Shown here piece by piece: positions 1 to 8,748 of a stretch of DNA of 64,000 bases (positions within the stretch are counted from its first letter, which is position 1; every line of letters begins with the position of its first letter). The stretch is from NCBI GenBank assembly GCA_937900695.1, contig CALCFD010000035.1, forward strand, positions 1-64,000, given 5' to 3'. Below the pieces are notes generated by a model. It saw only the letters and a list, made by a program, of their open reading frames with translations, made no database searches and was not told the origin of the DNA. Made by a program: the position numbers and the translations under genes. The stretch comes from an uncultured Eubacterium sp. GTDB taxonomy: Bacteria; Bacillota; Clostridia; Peptostreptococcales; Anaerovoracaceae.

Positions 1-54
1 GCACGGTGGTGTGAGAGGTCGGGAAATTTAGTTAAATTCCCCTCCTACTCGATT
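1..54 (+). mobile_element. 3' end of a group II intron (domain VI and part of V)
   Basis: The window opens inside a structured RNA. GAGAGG (13-18) pairs with CCTACTC (44-50), leaving A47 unpaired as the expected branch-point adenosine. Between them GGGAA..TTT (21-29) pairs with AAATTCCC (34-41) around a short loop. The run GCACGGTGGTGTGAGAGG followed by CTCCTACTCGAT is characteristic of the 3' end of bacterial group II introns. The intron should end near 53-54, about 7 nt after the bulged A. Its body and any reverse transcriptase lie left of the window. Confidence 0.75.
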
Positions 55-372
55 AGATGTGAGTTGATTGTGCTTGACCATATGTTGTGGTGATAAGAAT
101 TATTTCTAATTGGTAATATTTGGTTTAGTGTGTAGTAAAATAAGAATCTTGCTAGTTACTATAAAGAAGTTATTGCTTTTTTTGAAAAGATATTATTGCA
201 AAAGCAAATTCTATTGCAGTCTCCATCCACTAGAAAAAAATAGATAAATTAAATAATTCAAAGAAAATTTAAGGTTTATTTATCGTTAATTAAAAATTTA
301 TCTTTTCATAAATATTTCACTTATGTTATAATAACAATGTTTATGTCTAATTTAATTTATTAGGAGAAAAAA
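55..372. other. Non-coding gap after the intron
   Basis: This AT-rich stretch has no open frame or recognisable RNA. A possible promoter for the next gene is TTTCAT (304-309), a 17-nt spacer, and TATAAT (327-332). An AGGAG ribosome binding site sits at about 362. The sequence just after the intron may be the remnant of its insertion target, but no gene is recognised. Confidence 0.5.
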
Positions 373-879
373 ATGAATTATGAAAAATTAAATAACAAAT
401 ATAAAAAACAGTATAATTTAAATTGTCTAATTGGATTAGTATTAATCATCGTAGGCATTATATCTATTAAAGTACGATTTATAACAACTATTTTATTAAC
501 AGTTATGGGAGTTTGCATGCTTACTGTAACAAAAAAAAATTATGAAAAAAGAAAACTTGAAATAGGAAAGATAAAAGATCCATCTAGTTTTGATAAATCT
601 ATGAAAAATAGTTTGATGAATATGCCGGAGTTTTCATTGTATCTTTGTGATCAGTATGTTGTATCAGAACTTCATGGATTAAATATATTTGTTTTAAAAG
701 ATATGAAAAAATTTGAAGTTGGTATAGCAGGAGATAAGAAAAAAACTTTGTTTTTAACAGATAAAGAAAATAATAGATGGGAGATTGCCACTACTTTAAA
801 AGGGGATAAAAGACAAGCTTCATTTGACGAAGTATATTATAAAGTTAAAGATATTTTTGATAATAAAAAGTATAGATAA
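373..879 (+). CDS. Small membrane protein, unknown function
   Basis: The product is 168 residues. Two close hydrophobic segments (about residues 18-35 and 37-55) are followed by a lysine-rich stretch and a soluble C-terminal domain of about 100 residues, probably cytoplasmic. AGGAGAAAAAA precedes the ATG. No family is recognised. The C-terminal part has alternating hydrophobic strands that could form a small PH-like beta domain, but that is a guess. It lies 29 bp upstream of the sugar-acid kinase gene on the same strand, and nothing else links the two. Confidence 0.6.
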   Translation: MNYEKLNNKYKKQYNLNCLIGLVLIIVGIISIKVRFITTILLTVMGVCMLTVTKKNYEKRKLEIGKIKDPSSFDKSMKNSLMNMPEFSLYLCDQYVVSELHGLNIFVLKDMKKFEVGIAGDKKKTLFLTDKENNRWEIATTLKGDKRQASFDEVYYKVKDIFDNKKYR

Positions 880-908
880 AGTTTAAATAGATTAGAAAGG
901 ATTATAAT

Positions 909-2213
909 ATGTCAGAATGTATAGTAATTGCTGATGATTTGACTGGTGGTAATGCCACAGGAGTTCTGTTAAAAAAGATGAACTATGAGGTTTACACAGT
1001 GCTAAATTTAAAAGAAATTCAGTCAGAAATAATGGATAAATGCGATTGTGTTGTATACCCAACAAATAGTAGAGGTGTATCAGCTGAAATAGCATATGAT
1101 AGAATATATAAAGCTTGTGAAGCTTTAGCTAGTGATGATGCAAAAGTGTACTCTCATAGAATAGATAGTACTTTAAGAGGGAATCTAGGTAGTGAAACAG
1201 ATGCTATGTTAGATTTTTTAGGAGATGAATATATTGCTATTGTGGCACCTTGTTTTCCTGCGACAGACAGAGTAGTTTGTGGCGGATACATGATGGTAGA
1301 AGGACAGCCATTGCATAAGACAGAAATTGCTATTGATCCGAAAACTCCTGTAAAAATTTCTGATGTAGCGGAACTATTCAGAGCACAGAGTAAATATGGT
1401 GTAGCATCAATTCATATTAATGATTTAATGCATGGTAAGCATTATTTAAGTGATGTTATAGATCGTTTAGTAGCTGAAGGAAATAGAATTATTTCTATTG
1501 ATTGTATTACTCAGGAAGATTTAGATTTAATTGCTGATTCTATTGTTTCTAGCAAAAGAAAAATTGTAGCAGTTGACCCGGGTGTATTTACAGCTACATT
1601 GGCTAGAAAGCTAATTACTCCATCAGAAAAGAGAGAAAAAAGCAAAATTTTAGCCATCGTAGGAAGCGTTCATCCTAATGCAAAGGTGCAGATGGAAAAT
1701 CTATGGTTATCTCAAAGAAACCATAGCGTTATTGTAGAAACTAAAAGATTTTTAGAAAGCGAAGCAACTAGAGAACATGAAATAGACAGAGTTGTAAAAG
1801 AAGTTCTATTTGTTCGCAGCAAATATCAGGTGTTTACTGTTACAGGCGATGGAATTTACCCTGAAAACAGAATTGATTTTACGCCATATATGGATAAGTT
1901 AAATGCGACTATGGATGAAGTTACTGATATTATTAACTCATCAATGGCAGAAATCGCTTACAGAATATTTAAGGCAGAACCGGATTTTAAAGCTATGTAC
2001 ACTAGTGGAGGAGATGTTACAGTTTCTGTTTGTAAGAAATTTGGTGCTGTTGGTTTAAGTCTTCATGATGAAGTATTGCCATTAGCTGCTTGTGGTAAAT
2101 TCTTAGGTGGTGAATTTGATGGCGTAGATATTATAACAAAAGGTGGTAGCCAGGGTGGTTCTGATGCTATCAATCGTTGTATTACATATTTAAAAGAAAA
2201 GTTATATATTTAA
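909..2213 (+). CDS. dtnK: DUF1537 four-carbon acid sugar kinase (D-threonate/D-erythronate kinase-like)
   Basis: The 434-residue product has the N-terminal ADDLTGG motif of the DUF1537 kinase family and the C-terminal glycine-rich nucleotide-binding stretches TSGGDV and TKGGSQGG. Known members phosphorylate D-threonate, D-erythronate or related four-carbon acids at the 4-position. The next genes are a PdxA2-like dehydrogenase and a GntP permease, the usual partners. Together they should import a sugar acid, phosphorylate it, and oxidise and decarboxylate it to dihydroxyacetone phosphate. The exact substrate cannot be told from sequence. AAAGGA precedes the ATG. The family assignment is firm; the gene symbol is tentative. 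Confidence 0.85.
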   Translation: MSECIVIADDLTGGNATGVLLKKMNYEVYTVLNLKEIQSEIMDKCDCVVYPTNSRGVSAEIAYDRIYKACEALASDDAKVYSHRIDSTLRGNLGSETDAMLDFLGDEYIAIVAPCFPATDRVVCGGYMMVEGQPLHKTEIAIDPKTPVKISDVAELFRAQSKYGVASIHINDLMHGKHYLSDVIDRLVAEGNRIISIDCITQEDLDLIADSIVSSKRKIVAVDPGVFTATLARKLITPSEKREKSKILAIVGSVHPNAKVQMENLWLSQRNHSVIVETKRFLESEATREHEIDRVVKEVLFVRSKYQVFTVTGDGIYPENRIDFTPYMDKLNATMDEVTDIINSSMAEIAYRIFKAEPDFKAMYTSGGDVTVSVCKKFGAVGLSLHDEVLPLAACGKFLGGEFDGVDIITKGGSQGGSDAINRCITYLKEKLYI

Positions 2214-2228
2214 GAAGGGAGTATACGT

Positions 2229-3230
2229 ATGAAAAAACCTTTAATTGCAGTACCTATTGGTGATCCTGCAGGTATTGGTCCTGAGATTGTTGCAAAATCT
2301 ATTGATGATAGGGATTTATTTAAAAGTGCAAATTGCATAGTTGTAGGCGATAAAAAAGTCATGGAAAATGCAATTGAAATTGTTAATGCAGATTTAAAAA
2401 TAAATGTAGTTTCTGATGTTAAACAGTGTGTTTTTGAAGAAGGCATTATGAATCTATTTGATTTAGATAATATCGATATGGATAAGTTTGAGTTTGGAAA
2501 AATTAGTGCTATGTGTGGACGTGCAGCTTATGAATATATTGAAAAGAGTATTTCATTAGCTATGAATGGAGAAGCAGATGCAGTTGCAACAACTCCTATT
2601 AACAAGGAGTCTTTACATGCAGCAGAAGTTAATTTTATCGGACACACAGAAATCTTTGGAGCTTTAACAGATACTGAAGATCCTCTAACAATGTTTGAAA
2701 CAAATGGTATGAGAGTTTTCTTCTTAACTCGTCATAAGTCACTTAGAGATATGTTAGATGATATTAAAAAGGATAGAATTATTGACTATGTAAAAAGATG
2801 TACAGATGCTCTTGAAAAATTAGGTGTTACAGAAGGAACTATGGCAGTAGCAGGATTAAATCCTCATTGTGGAGAGCATGGATTATTTGGATATGAAGAA
2901 GTAGAAGAAATCATGCCAGCAGTAGAGGAATTAAAAAAGGAAGGCTATGATGTAGCAGGTCCTATTCCGGCAGATTCAGTATTTCATCAGGTAGCTCAAG
3001 GAAGATATAATAGTGTATTGTCTTTATATCATGACCAAGGACATATCGCTACTAAAACATTGGATTTTGACAGAACAATTTCTGTTACTAACGGCATGCC
3101 TATTTTGCGTACTTCTGTTGATCATGGTACTGCATTTGATATTGCAGGCAAAGGTATTGCAGGTGCAATTAGTATGAAAGAGGCTATTAGATTAGCTGCT
3201 AAGTATGCACCATTCTTTTCGGGAAAATAA
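2229..3230 (+). CDS. pdxA2: PdxA2-like 4-phospho-D-threonate/D-erythronate dehydrogenase
   Basis: The 333-residue protein belongs to the PdxA family. The family's metal-binding histidine regions are visible: [17 protein letters not shown] with LYHDQGH, and [15 protein letters not shown]. PdxA proper works in pyridoxal phosphate synthesis. PdxA2 members, encoded beside DUF1537 kinases, oxidise and decarboxylate 4-phospho-threonate or -erythronate to dihydroxyacetone phosphate. The position 15 bp after the kinase gene and before a GntP permease favours the catabolic role. GGGAG precedes the ATG. Confidence 0.87.
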   Translation: MKKPLIAVPIGDPAGIGPEIVAKSIDDRDLFKSANCIVVGDKKVMENAIEIVNADLKINVVSDVKQCVFEEGIMNLFDLDNIDMDKFEFGKISAMCGRAAYEYIEKSISLAMNGEADAVATTPINKESLHAAEVNFIGHTEIFGALTDTEDPLTMFETNGMRVFFLTRHKSLRDMLDDIKKDRIIDYVKRCTDALEKLGVTEGTMAVAGLNPHCGEHGLFGYEEVEEIMPAVEELKKEGYDVAGPIPADSVFHQVAQGRYNSVLSLYHDQGHIATKTLDFDRTISVTNGMPILRTSVDHGTAFDIAGKGIAGAISMKEAIRLAAKYAPFFSGK

Positions 3231-3332
3231 AAATTATGCATAAAACAGTACAGTAAATTTAATTAAAAAATAGTTAAACGAAATGTGTTGTTTTAATATA
3301 TTTTATTGATGTATTTTTAGGAGGTTAGTTTA

Positions 3333-4745
3333 ATGGTTTATGGTTTAGACGGCCAGAGAATGTTAATCGCGTTAGCTATTGGTATCGCAGTGTTAATTTT
3401 CTTGGTTCTGAAAACAAAAGTGCAGGCATTTTTAGCTTTAATTTGTACTACAATTTTAGTAGGTGTAATTGGAGGAATGCCGCTAAGTAATGTTACTATT
3501 GAGGTAGATGGGGTAGAAAAAACCTTTGGTATTCTTAACTCTATTACAACAGGATTTGGAGGAGTTTTAGGTAGCATCGGTATCATAATTGGTTTCGGTG
3601 TAATGATGGGACAAATCTTTGAAGTATCAGGAGCTGCAAAGAGAATGGCTTATACTTTTTTAAAGGCTTTTGGTAAAGGTAGAGAAGAAGAAGCATTAGC
3701 TCTAACTGGTTTTTTAGTATCAATTCCTATCTTTTGTGATTCAGGATTTATTGTTTTAGCACCTATTGCAAAGGCATTATCAAAAACAACTAAAAAGTCT
3801 GTAATCGGATTAGGTGCAGCATTAGCAGCAGGTCTTGTAATTACTCACTCATTGGTTCCACCAACACCAGGTCCTTTGGGTGTTTGCGGTATCTTTGGTG
3901 TAGATGTAGGTAAATTTATTTTAATTGCAATTATATTAGCTATACCAATGACAATAGCAACAATTGCTTATTCAAGACTATATTTATCAAAGAAACTTTA
4001 CTGCATTCCTCAGGAAGATGGTACTATTGTTCAATCTGAATATCAGGAACCTAATTATGATGCTGCATTTAGCATGGATATGAAAGATGTACCAAATGCA
4101 TTTGTATCATTTGCACCACTATTTATTCCTATCGTATTAATTTTAGTTAATACAATTGCAACAGCGTTAGGAAAAACTGAAGGAATTATGTCAATTTTAA
4201 TTTTCTTAGGACAGCCAATTGTTGCAGTAGGCTTAGGTTTATTAGTAGCAATCTTTACACTAGGTAGAAAATTTGATAGACAGCAGCTTATTTCTGAAAT
4301 GGAAAAAGGTATGGCATCAGCTGGTATTATTATGTTAGTAACAGGTGGTGGCGGTGCTTTAGGTCAAATTATTAAAGACTCTGGTTTAGGTTCATATATG
4401 GCTGAAGGTTTAGCACAGACATCAATTCCTATTATTGTTCTACCTTTAGTTATTGCAACAGCAATGAGATTTATTCAGGGATCTGGTACAGTAGCTATGA
4501 CTACAGCAGCTAGTATTTCAGCACCTATTTTATTAGCAGCAGGTGTAAATCCTATTTTAGGAGCAGCTGCATGTTGTGTAGGTTCACTATTCTTTGGATA
4601 TTTCAATGACAGTTATTTCTGGGTAGTAAATAGAACTTTAGGAGTTTCAGAAGCTAAAAATCAGCTATTAGTTTGGTCAGTAACTTCTACTATTGCATGG
4701 GCAGTAGGTATTGTTGAAATTTTCATTTTAAGTTTATTTATGTAA
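3333..4745 (+). CDS. GntP family sugar-acid permease
   Basis: The 470-residue protein is almost wholly hydrophobic with about 12 membrane segments, the usual size for the GntP (gluconate:H+ symporter) family. Typical features are the conserved HSLVPPTPGPLG loop, the GFGVMMG helix and the FGYFNDSYFWVV segment near the C-terminus. It probably brings in the four-carbon acid consumed by the two preceding enzymes. An AGGAGG site precedes the ATG. Two hairpins close the unit just downstream. Confidence 0.88.
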   Translation: MVYGLDGQRMLIALAIGIAVLIFLVLKTKVQAFLALICTTILVGVIGGMPLSNVTIEVDGVEKTFGILNSITTGFGGVLGSIGIIIGFGVMMGQIFEVSGAAKRMAYTFLKAFGKGREEEALALTGFLVSIPIFCDSGFIVLAPIAKALSKTTKKSVIGLGAALAAGLVITHSLVPPTPGPLGVCGIFGVDVGKFILIAIILAIPMTIATIAYSRLYLSKKLYCIPQEDGTIVQSEYQEPNYDAAFSMDMKDVPNAFVSFAPLFIPIVLILVNTIATALGKTEGIMSILIFLGQPIVAVGLGLLVAIFTLGRKFDRQQLISEMEKGMASAGIIMLVTGGGGALGQIIKDSGLGSYMAEGLAQTSIPIIVLPLVIATAMRFIQGSGTVAMTTAASISAPILLAAGVNPILGAAACCVGSLFFGYFNDSYFWVVNRTLGVSEAKNQLLVWSVTSTIAWAVGIVEIFILSLFM

Positions 4746-4765
4746 TTATCTAAATATACAATTAA

Positions 4766-4796
4766 ATGGAGTTTAATAAATATTATTAAACTCCAT
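4766..4796. repeat. Perfect 14-bp inverted repeat after the gntP gene
   Basis: ATGGAGTTTAATAA (4766-4779) and TTATTAAACTCCAT (4783-4796) are exact complements with a 3-nt loop. No T-run follows, so this is more likely a 3'-end protecting hairpin or a protein site than the terminator itself, which lies 15 bp further on. Confidence 0.6.
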
Positions 4797-4810
4797 TCAG
4801 ACTGTAGACA

Positions 4811-4838
4811 AAGTCCACATGTAAAAGTGTGGGCTTTT
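4811..4838. terminator. Intrinsic terminator between convergent units
   Basis: AAGTCCACA pairs with TGTGGGCTT (one G-T pair) around an 8-nt loop and is followed by TTTTCTTATTTTT on the plus strand. It ends the sugar-acid operon. The DUF2148 gene converges on it from the right. Confidence 0.75.
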
Positions 4839-4839
4839 C

Positions 4840-5388
4840 TTATTTTTCTTGTATTGATTCTTTATCAAAAAAAATGTTTTTACCATCTACGGCAAGTGGG
4901 ATAGCATAAGCTATTTTGACATTTTGATTATCAAAAATTCCCATTTTTACTGCTGCCTTACCTACAGAATATAAAACTCTGTTATCAATTTTGTGATCCA
5001 TAGCAACAGAAGCTGCAGAACCTACTGCAATGCCTAAATCTGTAACTTTTAGCGTGCAGTGAGAGCCGTTACTGAAACATTCACCACAATCATTAAAACC
5101 ACAATAACCACAAGATCCAAGTCCAAGAGGTGAATCTTCAAGACCAATTAACACAGCACAATGACAGTGGTGCATCGTCTTACCATCTCTTATAAAATAA
5201 TTTATGTTATTTTTTTCACCTATCTTAGAAGTTAAATCTCCAAGTTTATTTAAATCTTCTCCTTTTACAATTTTTACGATGATACTATCATCACCACAAG
5301 CTTTAGGAGCTGTTCTTGCTGCAGCAGCCATGAGATTTGCAACATCTAAAGCAGCTTGTTTTTCAGCATCATAACTATCTATTATCAT
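4840..5388 (-). CDS. DUF2148 domain protein, ferredoxin-like cysteine-rich
   Basis: The 182-residue product starts at the ATG at 5388, which has a strong GGAGG site. The longer frame to 5460 has no such site. The central part is cysteine-rich (GSCGYCGFNDCGEC), a pattern of the DUF2148 family that suggests an iron-sulfur cluster. Family members are common in anaerobic clostridia and of unknown function. The gene is divergent from the nucleotidyltransferase gene that starts about 100 bp away. Confidence 0.8.
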   Translation of the reverse strand: MIIDSYDAEKQAALDVANLMAAAARTAPKACGDDSIIVKIVKGEDLNKLGDLTSKIGEKNNINYFIRDGKTMHHCHCAVLIGLEDSPLGLGSCGYCGFNDCGECFSNGSHCTLKVTDLGIAVGSAASVAMDHKIDNRVLYSVGKAAVKMGIFDNQNVKIAYAIPLAVDGKNIFFDKESIQEK

Positions 5389-5486
5389 AAAACTACCTCC
5401 TGTTTTTTGATAATTATAACACATATTTGAAAAAACTTTCCAAATAAGGTAAAATATCAATAGAAATAAGAGGGAGGATTTGATAA

Positions 5487-6398
5487 ATGAAAGAACCTAC
5501 ATTAGTTATAATAGCAGCCGGTATGGGATCAAGATATGGCGGATTAAAACAGATTGACCCAGTTACAGATAAAGGAGAAATAATTTTAGATTTTTCTTTA
5601 TATGATGCTATGATGGCTGGTTTCAAAAAGGTTGTATTTGTAATTAAAGAAGAAAATTTAGATGCATTTAAAGCGCTTATAGATGATAAAGCAGGAAAAC
5701 ACATGGATGTTACTTATGCTTTTCAAAAGTTAGATGATCTTCCAAAAGGTTATGAAGTTCCAGATAGTAGAGTTAAACCTTGGGGTACAGGTCATGCAAT
5801 AATGACTGCAAGAAACTATGTTGATGGTCCTTTTGCAGTTATAAATGCTGATGATTATTATGGCCCTGGTGCATTTCAATCTATTTATGATTTTCTTGCA
5901 AATGTTGAAAATGAAGGCCAGTTTACAATGGTTTCATATCATCTTAAAAATACAATTACTGAAAATGGTCATGTGGCAAGAGGTGTTTGTAGTGTAGATG
6001 AAAAAGGTTATCTTGCAGATATTGTAGAGAGAACTAAAATAATGAGAGTCGAAGGAAAAATAGCATATACAGAGGATGAAGAAAATTGGACTCCTTTAGA
6101 TGAAGAAACGTTGGTTTCAATGAATTTTTGGGGTTATACAAAGGGTATGATGGATGAACTTGTAGCTAGATTTCCTGAGTTTTTAGATGAAGCTTTAGAA
6201 AATAATCCAGAAAAAGCTGAGTATTTAATTCCTAAGGTTACAGATGATCTAATTAAAGAAGGCAAGGCAACTTGCAAAGTTTTAACTTCTACAGATAGAT
6301 GGTATGGAGTAACTTACAAGGAAGATAAACAAGGTGTAATGGATGCCCTTCAGTCATTAAAAGATAAGGGATTATATCCAGATGTACTTTGGAGATAA
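5487..6398 (+). CDS. Sugar-phosphate nucleotidyltransferase
   Basis: The 303-residue protein starts with the NTP_transferase signature (IIAAGMGSRYGGLKQ), in which the glycine-rich loop binds nucleotide and the lysine contacts the phosphates. INADDYYG resembles the conserved metal-binding aspartate region. It probably joins NTP and a sugar 1-phosphate to make an activated sugar, but the sugar is not evident and no glycosyltransferase lies nearby. AGGGAGG precedes the ATG, and a strong terminator follows, so the gene is likely monocistronic. Confidence 0.82.
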   Translation: MKEPTLVIIAAGMGSRYGGLKQIDPVTDKGEIILDFSLYDAMMAGFKKVVFVIKEENLDAFKALIDDKAGKHMDVTYAFQKLDDLPKGYEVPDSRVKPWGTGHAIMTARNYVDGPFAVINADDYYGPGAFQSIYDFLANVENEGQFTMVSYHLKNTITENGHVARGVCSVDEKGYLADIVERTKIMRVEGKIAYTEDEENWTPLDEETLVSMNFWGYTKGMMDELVARFPEFLDEALENNPEKAEYLIPKVTDDLIKEGKATCKVLTSTDRWYGVTYKEDKQGVMDALQSLKDKGLYPDVLWR

Positions 6399-6424
6399 GT
6401 TTTGATTTATTAAATATGTTAAAA

Positions 6425-6469
6425 AGCCATTGAATAGCTTAGTTATAGCATTTCAATGGCTGTTTTTTT
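6425..6469. terminator. Intrinsic terminator, shared by converging genes
   Basis: AGCCATTGAA pairs with TTCAATGGCT around a 17-nt loop, with a run of seven T downstream. The hairpin also lies at the 3' end of the converging LysR gene and could serve both directions. Confidence 0.85.
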
Positions 6470-7343
6470 ATATATCAAGTTCGTTTATATATTGTTTTGC
6501 AAATTTTACAAAGGTTTTTGTTGCAGGAGAGATTATCTCTGCTTCAGGAATTGCAATACCTATATCTATAGATTGAGAAGGTTTAAGGGGAACTGCATCT
6601 GCCATTCCTTGAATATTTTCTGCAAGAAGTTTATTTGTAAGCGAAACACCTAAGCCGGCTTCGACCATAGAGTAGGCTGCATAAACATCAGAGGTTGCAA
6701 AGTTAATGGTAGGAGAAATATTTTTATGGCTCAAAAACATGGAATTATCAGTCTCCTTGCCAGGATAAAGCTGAATAAATGTTTCTTTTTCAAGGTCTTC
6801 AAGCTTATAGTAGCCATCTTTTATGGAATGGTGATTTTCTGGGACCCAAACTACAAGCTCATCTTCGCACAGTGGTATCCAATCAAAATTACCATTTCTT
6901 TTACTTATAATGCAAAAATCGGCTTGACCATTGGCAATCATAGCACTTAGAGTACTGCTTGTACCTTCTACTATGGTGAAGTTTATATTGGGATGAAGCT
7001 GATTAAACTTATATATAACTTTAGATAGCCATTGGTAATAGATATTATATGATGATCCTACTGTTATGGTACCAGATTCGATACCGCAAATCTGTGCAGA
7101 ATGCTGTGATAAATTTTCAGCACTTTGAAGCAGATGCTCTATTGTTGGCATAATAGCAAGGCATTCTTTAGTAGGAATAACTCCAGATTTATTTCTTATA
7201 AGTAGTGAAAAACCATTTTCATCTTCGAGACTATTTATGAGACGACTTATTCCAGAGGGAGTATATCCCAATTTATTTGAAGCCGCTGAAATACTTCCTA
7301 AATGTATAGTTTCTAAAAGTACTTTATATTTTTCTATATCCAT
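6468..7343 (-). CDS. LysR family transcriptional regulator
   Basis: The 291-residue protein has the LysR plan: an N-terminal winged helix-turn-helix (GSISAASNKLGYTPSGISR, about residues 17-35) and a C-terminal periplasmic-binding-protein-like effector domain. Its target is unclear. LysR proteins often control a divergent neighbour, but here that would be the ribosomal/ssb operon, which is an unlikely target. It may act on genes elsewhere. Confidence 0.88.
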   Translation of the reverse strand: MDIEKYKVLLETIHLGSISAASNKLGYTPSGISRLINSLEDENGFSLLIRNKSGVIPTKECLAIMPTIEHLLQSAENLSQHSAQICGIESGTITVGSSYNIYYQWLSKVIYKFNQLHPNINFTIVEGTSSTLSAMIANGQADFCIISKRNGNFDWIPLCEDELVVWVPENHHSIKDGYYKLEDLEKETFIQLYPGKETDNSMFLSHKNISPTINFATSDVYAAYSMVEAGLGVSLTNKLLAENIQGMADAVPLKPSQSIDIGIAIPEAEIISPATKTFVKFAKQYINELDI

Positions 7344-7557
7344 AGCAAACTCCTATCTTTGATAAAAAATCAAATATAACTTGATAATATGTAAATTTAC
7401 TCAATGATAAAACAGTATTATAATTAAGTCAAGGAAAAAGAAAATAATAAATACCATACATAAATTTCTTTTAAATATATGGCTAAGCATGTAATAACTT
7501 ATTCGTACACAATATTACATCTTGACCATATTTTTTTTATTTTTATAAAATTTAAAC

Positions 7558-7585
7558 TTGTATTTTATGAAGTTTAATGTATAAT
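7558..7585 (+). promoter_or_regulatory. Promoter of the rpsF-ssb-rpsR operon
   Basis: TTGTAT (7558-7563), a 16-nt spacer and a perfect TATAAT (7580-7585) lie about 80 bp before rpsF. Transcription should start near 7592, just before the leader hairpin. Confidence 0.7.
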
Positions 7586-7595
7586 ATATGAGTAC

Positions 7596-7646
7596 GACTA
7601 AATCGTATGATCTCTGCATCAGCAATAAGGCTGATGCCATTTAGTC
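7596..7646 (+). promoter_or_regulatory. rpsF leader hairpin, possible S6:S18 autoregulatory element
   Basis: GACTAAAT (7596-7603) pairs with ATTTAGTC (7639-7646). Inside it GCATCAGC (7616-7623) pairs with GCTGATGC (7630-7637), leaving a large asymmetric internal loop. The position between promoter and rpsF ribosome binding site is where the S6:S18-binding leader is found in many bacteria. I do not see the CCG bulge typical of that motif, so the assignment rests on position and fold. Confidence 0.5.
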
Positions 7647-7663
7647 CACAGGGAGGTGAAAAT

Positions 7664-7948
7664 ATGATTAATTATGAAGTTATGTTCATCATTGATGCTG
7701 CTCTAGAAGACGCTCAGAAAGAAGCAACAATCGAAACTGTTAAAGGTATTATTGCTGCTGAAGGAGAAGTTACTAACGTAGACATCTGGGGAGTTAGAAA
7801 ACTTGCTTACCCTATCCAGAAGAAAAACGAAGGGTACTATGTAGTTGTTGAATTTAAGGCACCTGCAGAACTTCCAAAAGAACTAGACAGAAGACTTAAG
7901 ATTTCTGATAACGTAATCAGACACATGATTATCAATAAGGAAGACTAG
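7664..7948 (+). CDS. rpsF: Ribosomal protein bS6
   Basis: The 94-residue product is normal for bS6, a small-subunit protein that binds 16S rRNA with bS18. The N-terminus MINYEVMFIIDA and the GVRKLAYPIQKK segment are typical. I chose the ATG at 7664, preceded by GGGAGGTG, over an in-frame ATG at 7607 that falls inside the leader hairpin. It is the first gene of the operon. Confidence 0.95.
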   Translation: MINYEVMFIIDAALEDAQKEATIETVKGIIAAEGEVTNVDIWGVRKLAYPIQKKNEGYYVVVEFKAPAELPKELDRRLKISDNVIRHMIINKED

Positions 7949-7959
7949 GAGGATTCTCG

Positions 7960-8373
7960 ATGAATAATGTAGTTCTTATAGGAAGACTAACTAGAGATCC
8001 TGAAGTAAGATACACTGAAGCGCAGCTTGCTGTTGCAAGGTTTTCAATTGCAATTAACAGAGTTCCAGGAAGAGATGGACAGGATAGAGGTGCTGATTTT
8101 CCAAATATCGTAGTATTTGGTAAACAGGCTGAAAACTGTGAAAGATTCTTGACTAAAGGAAGACAAGTATGTATTCAGGGTCACATCCAGACAGGAAGTT
8201 ACACAAATAAGGATGGCAACAAAGTTTATACAACAGATGTAGTTGCTGATAGAGTAGAATTTTTAGAATGGGGAGATAGACCAGCAACTGGTGGCCAGGT
8301 ATCAAGCAGTGCTGCACCAGGAGTACCAGAAGGTTTTGAGGCTATCGACGATGACGAAGATATTCCATTCTAA
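7960..8373 (+). CDS. ssb: Single-stranded DNA-binding protein
   Basis: The 137-residue protein has an N-terminal OB-fold (MNNVVLIGRLTRDPEVRY) and a short linker ending in the acidic tip DDDEDIPF, which recruits partner proteins. It coats single-stranded DNA in replication and repair. It lies 11 bp after rpsF with an AGGAGG site and before rpsR, the standard bacterial order. Confidence 0.97.
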   Translation: MNNVVLIGRLTRDPEVRYTEAQLAVARFSIAINRVPGRDGQDRGADFPNIVVFGKQAENCERFLTKGRQVCIQGHIQTGSYTNKDGNKVYTTDVVADRVEFLEWGDRPATGGQVSSSAAPGVPEGFEAIDDDEDIPF

Positions 8374-8391
8374 AGGAAAGGAGAAAAGGTC

Positions 8392-8625
8392 ATGATGGAT
8401 AAGAGACGTGGCGGCTTCAGAAAGAAAAAGGTTTGTCAGTTCTGTGCCGACAAAAATAAGACAATTGATTACAAAGATGTAGATACATTAAAGAAGTATG
8501 TAACTGAAAGAGGTAAGATTTTACCTAAGAGAGTTACAGGTACTTGCGCTGTACATCAGAGAGAAGTAACAAGAGCTATCAAGAGAGCTAGAATCGTTGC
8601 TTTACTACCATACCAGGCTGACTAG
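8392..8625 (+). CDS. rpsR: Ribosomal protein bS18
   Basis: The 77-residue product has the bS18 signature ([10 protein letters not shown], then the [21 protein letters not shown] region) and the C-terminal [12 protein letters not shown]. It pairs with bS6 on the 30S platform. The first two codons are both ATG, so the start may be 8392 or 8395. A terminator follows. Confidence 0.96.
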   Translation: MMDKRRGGFRKKKVCQFCADKNKTIDYKDVDTLKKYVTERGKILPKRVTGTCAVHQREVTRAIKRARIVALLPYQAD

Positions 8626-8647
8626 TCTGAAATAAAAATGATAATAG

Positions 8648-8680
8648 AGACTGTTTCATCATAGTGAGACAGTCTTTTTT
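8648..8680 (+). terminator. Intrinsic terminator after rpsR
   Basis: AGACTGTTTCA (8648-8658) pairs with TGAGACAGTCT (8665-8675), followed by a T-run. It separates the ribosomal/ssb unit from the membrane protein-gdpP-rplI-dnaB unit, which has its own TATAAT at 8714-8719. Confidence 0.85.
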
Positions 8681-8748
8681 ATATATAGGATTTTAATTTT
8701 TAGTACTATATGGTATAATAATTCGATAACGTGAAATAAGGAGAAATT

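Noticed and set aside
6456..6950. Plus-strand reading frames opposite the LysR gene
   Set aside because: They lie wholly antisense to a well-formed LysR gene and show no ribosome binding site or family resemblance.
7607..7663. Upstream extension of rpsF
   Set aside because: The extra codons fall in the leader hairpin; the ATG at 7664 has the strong ribosome binding site and gives the normal bS6 N-terminus.
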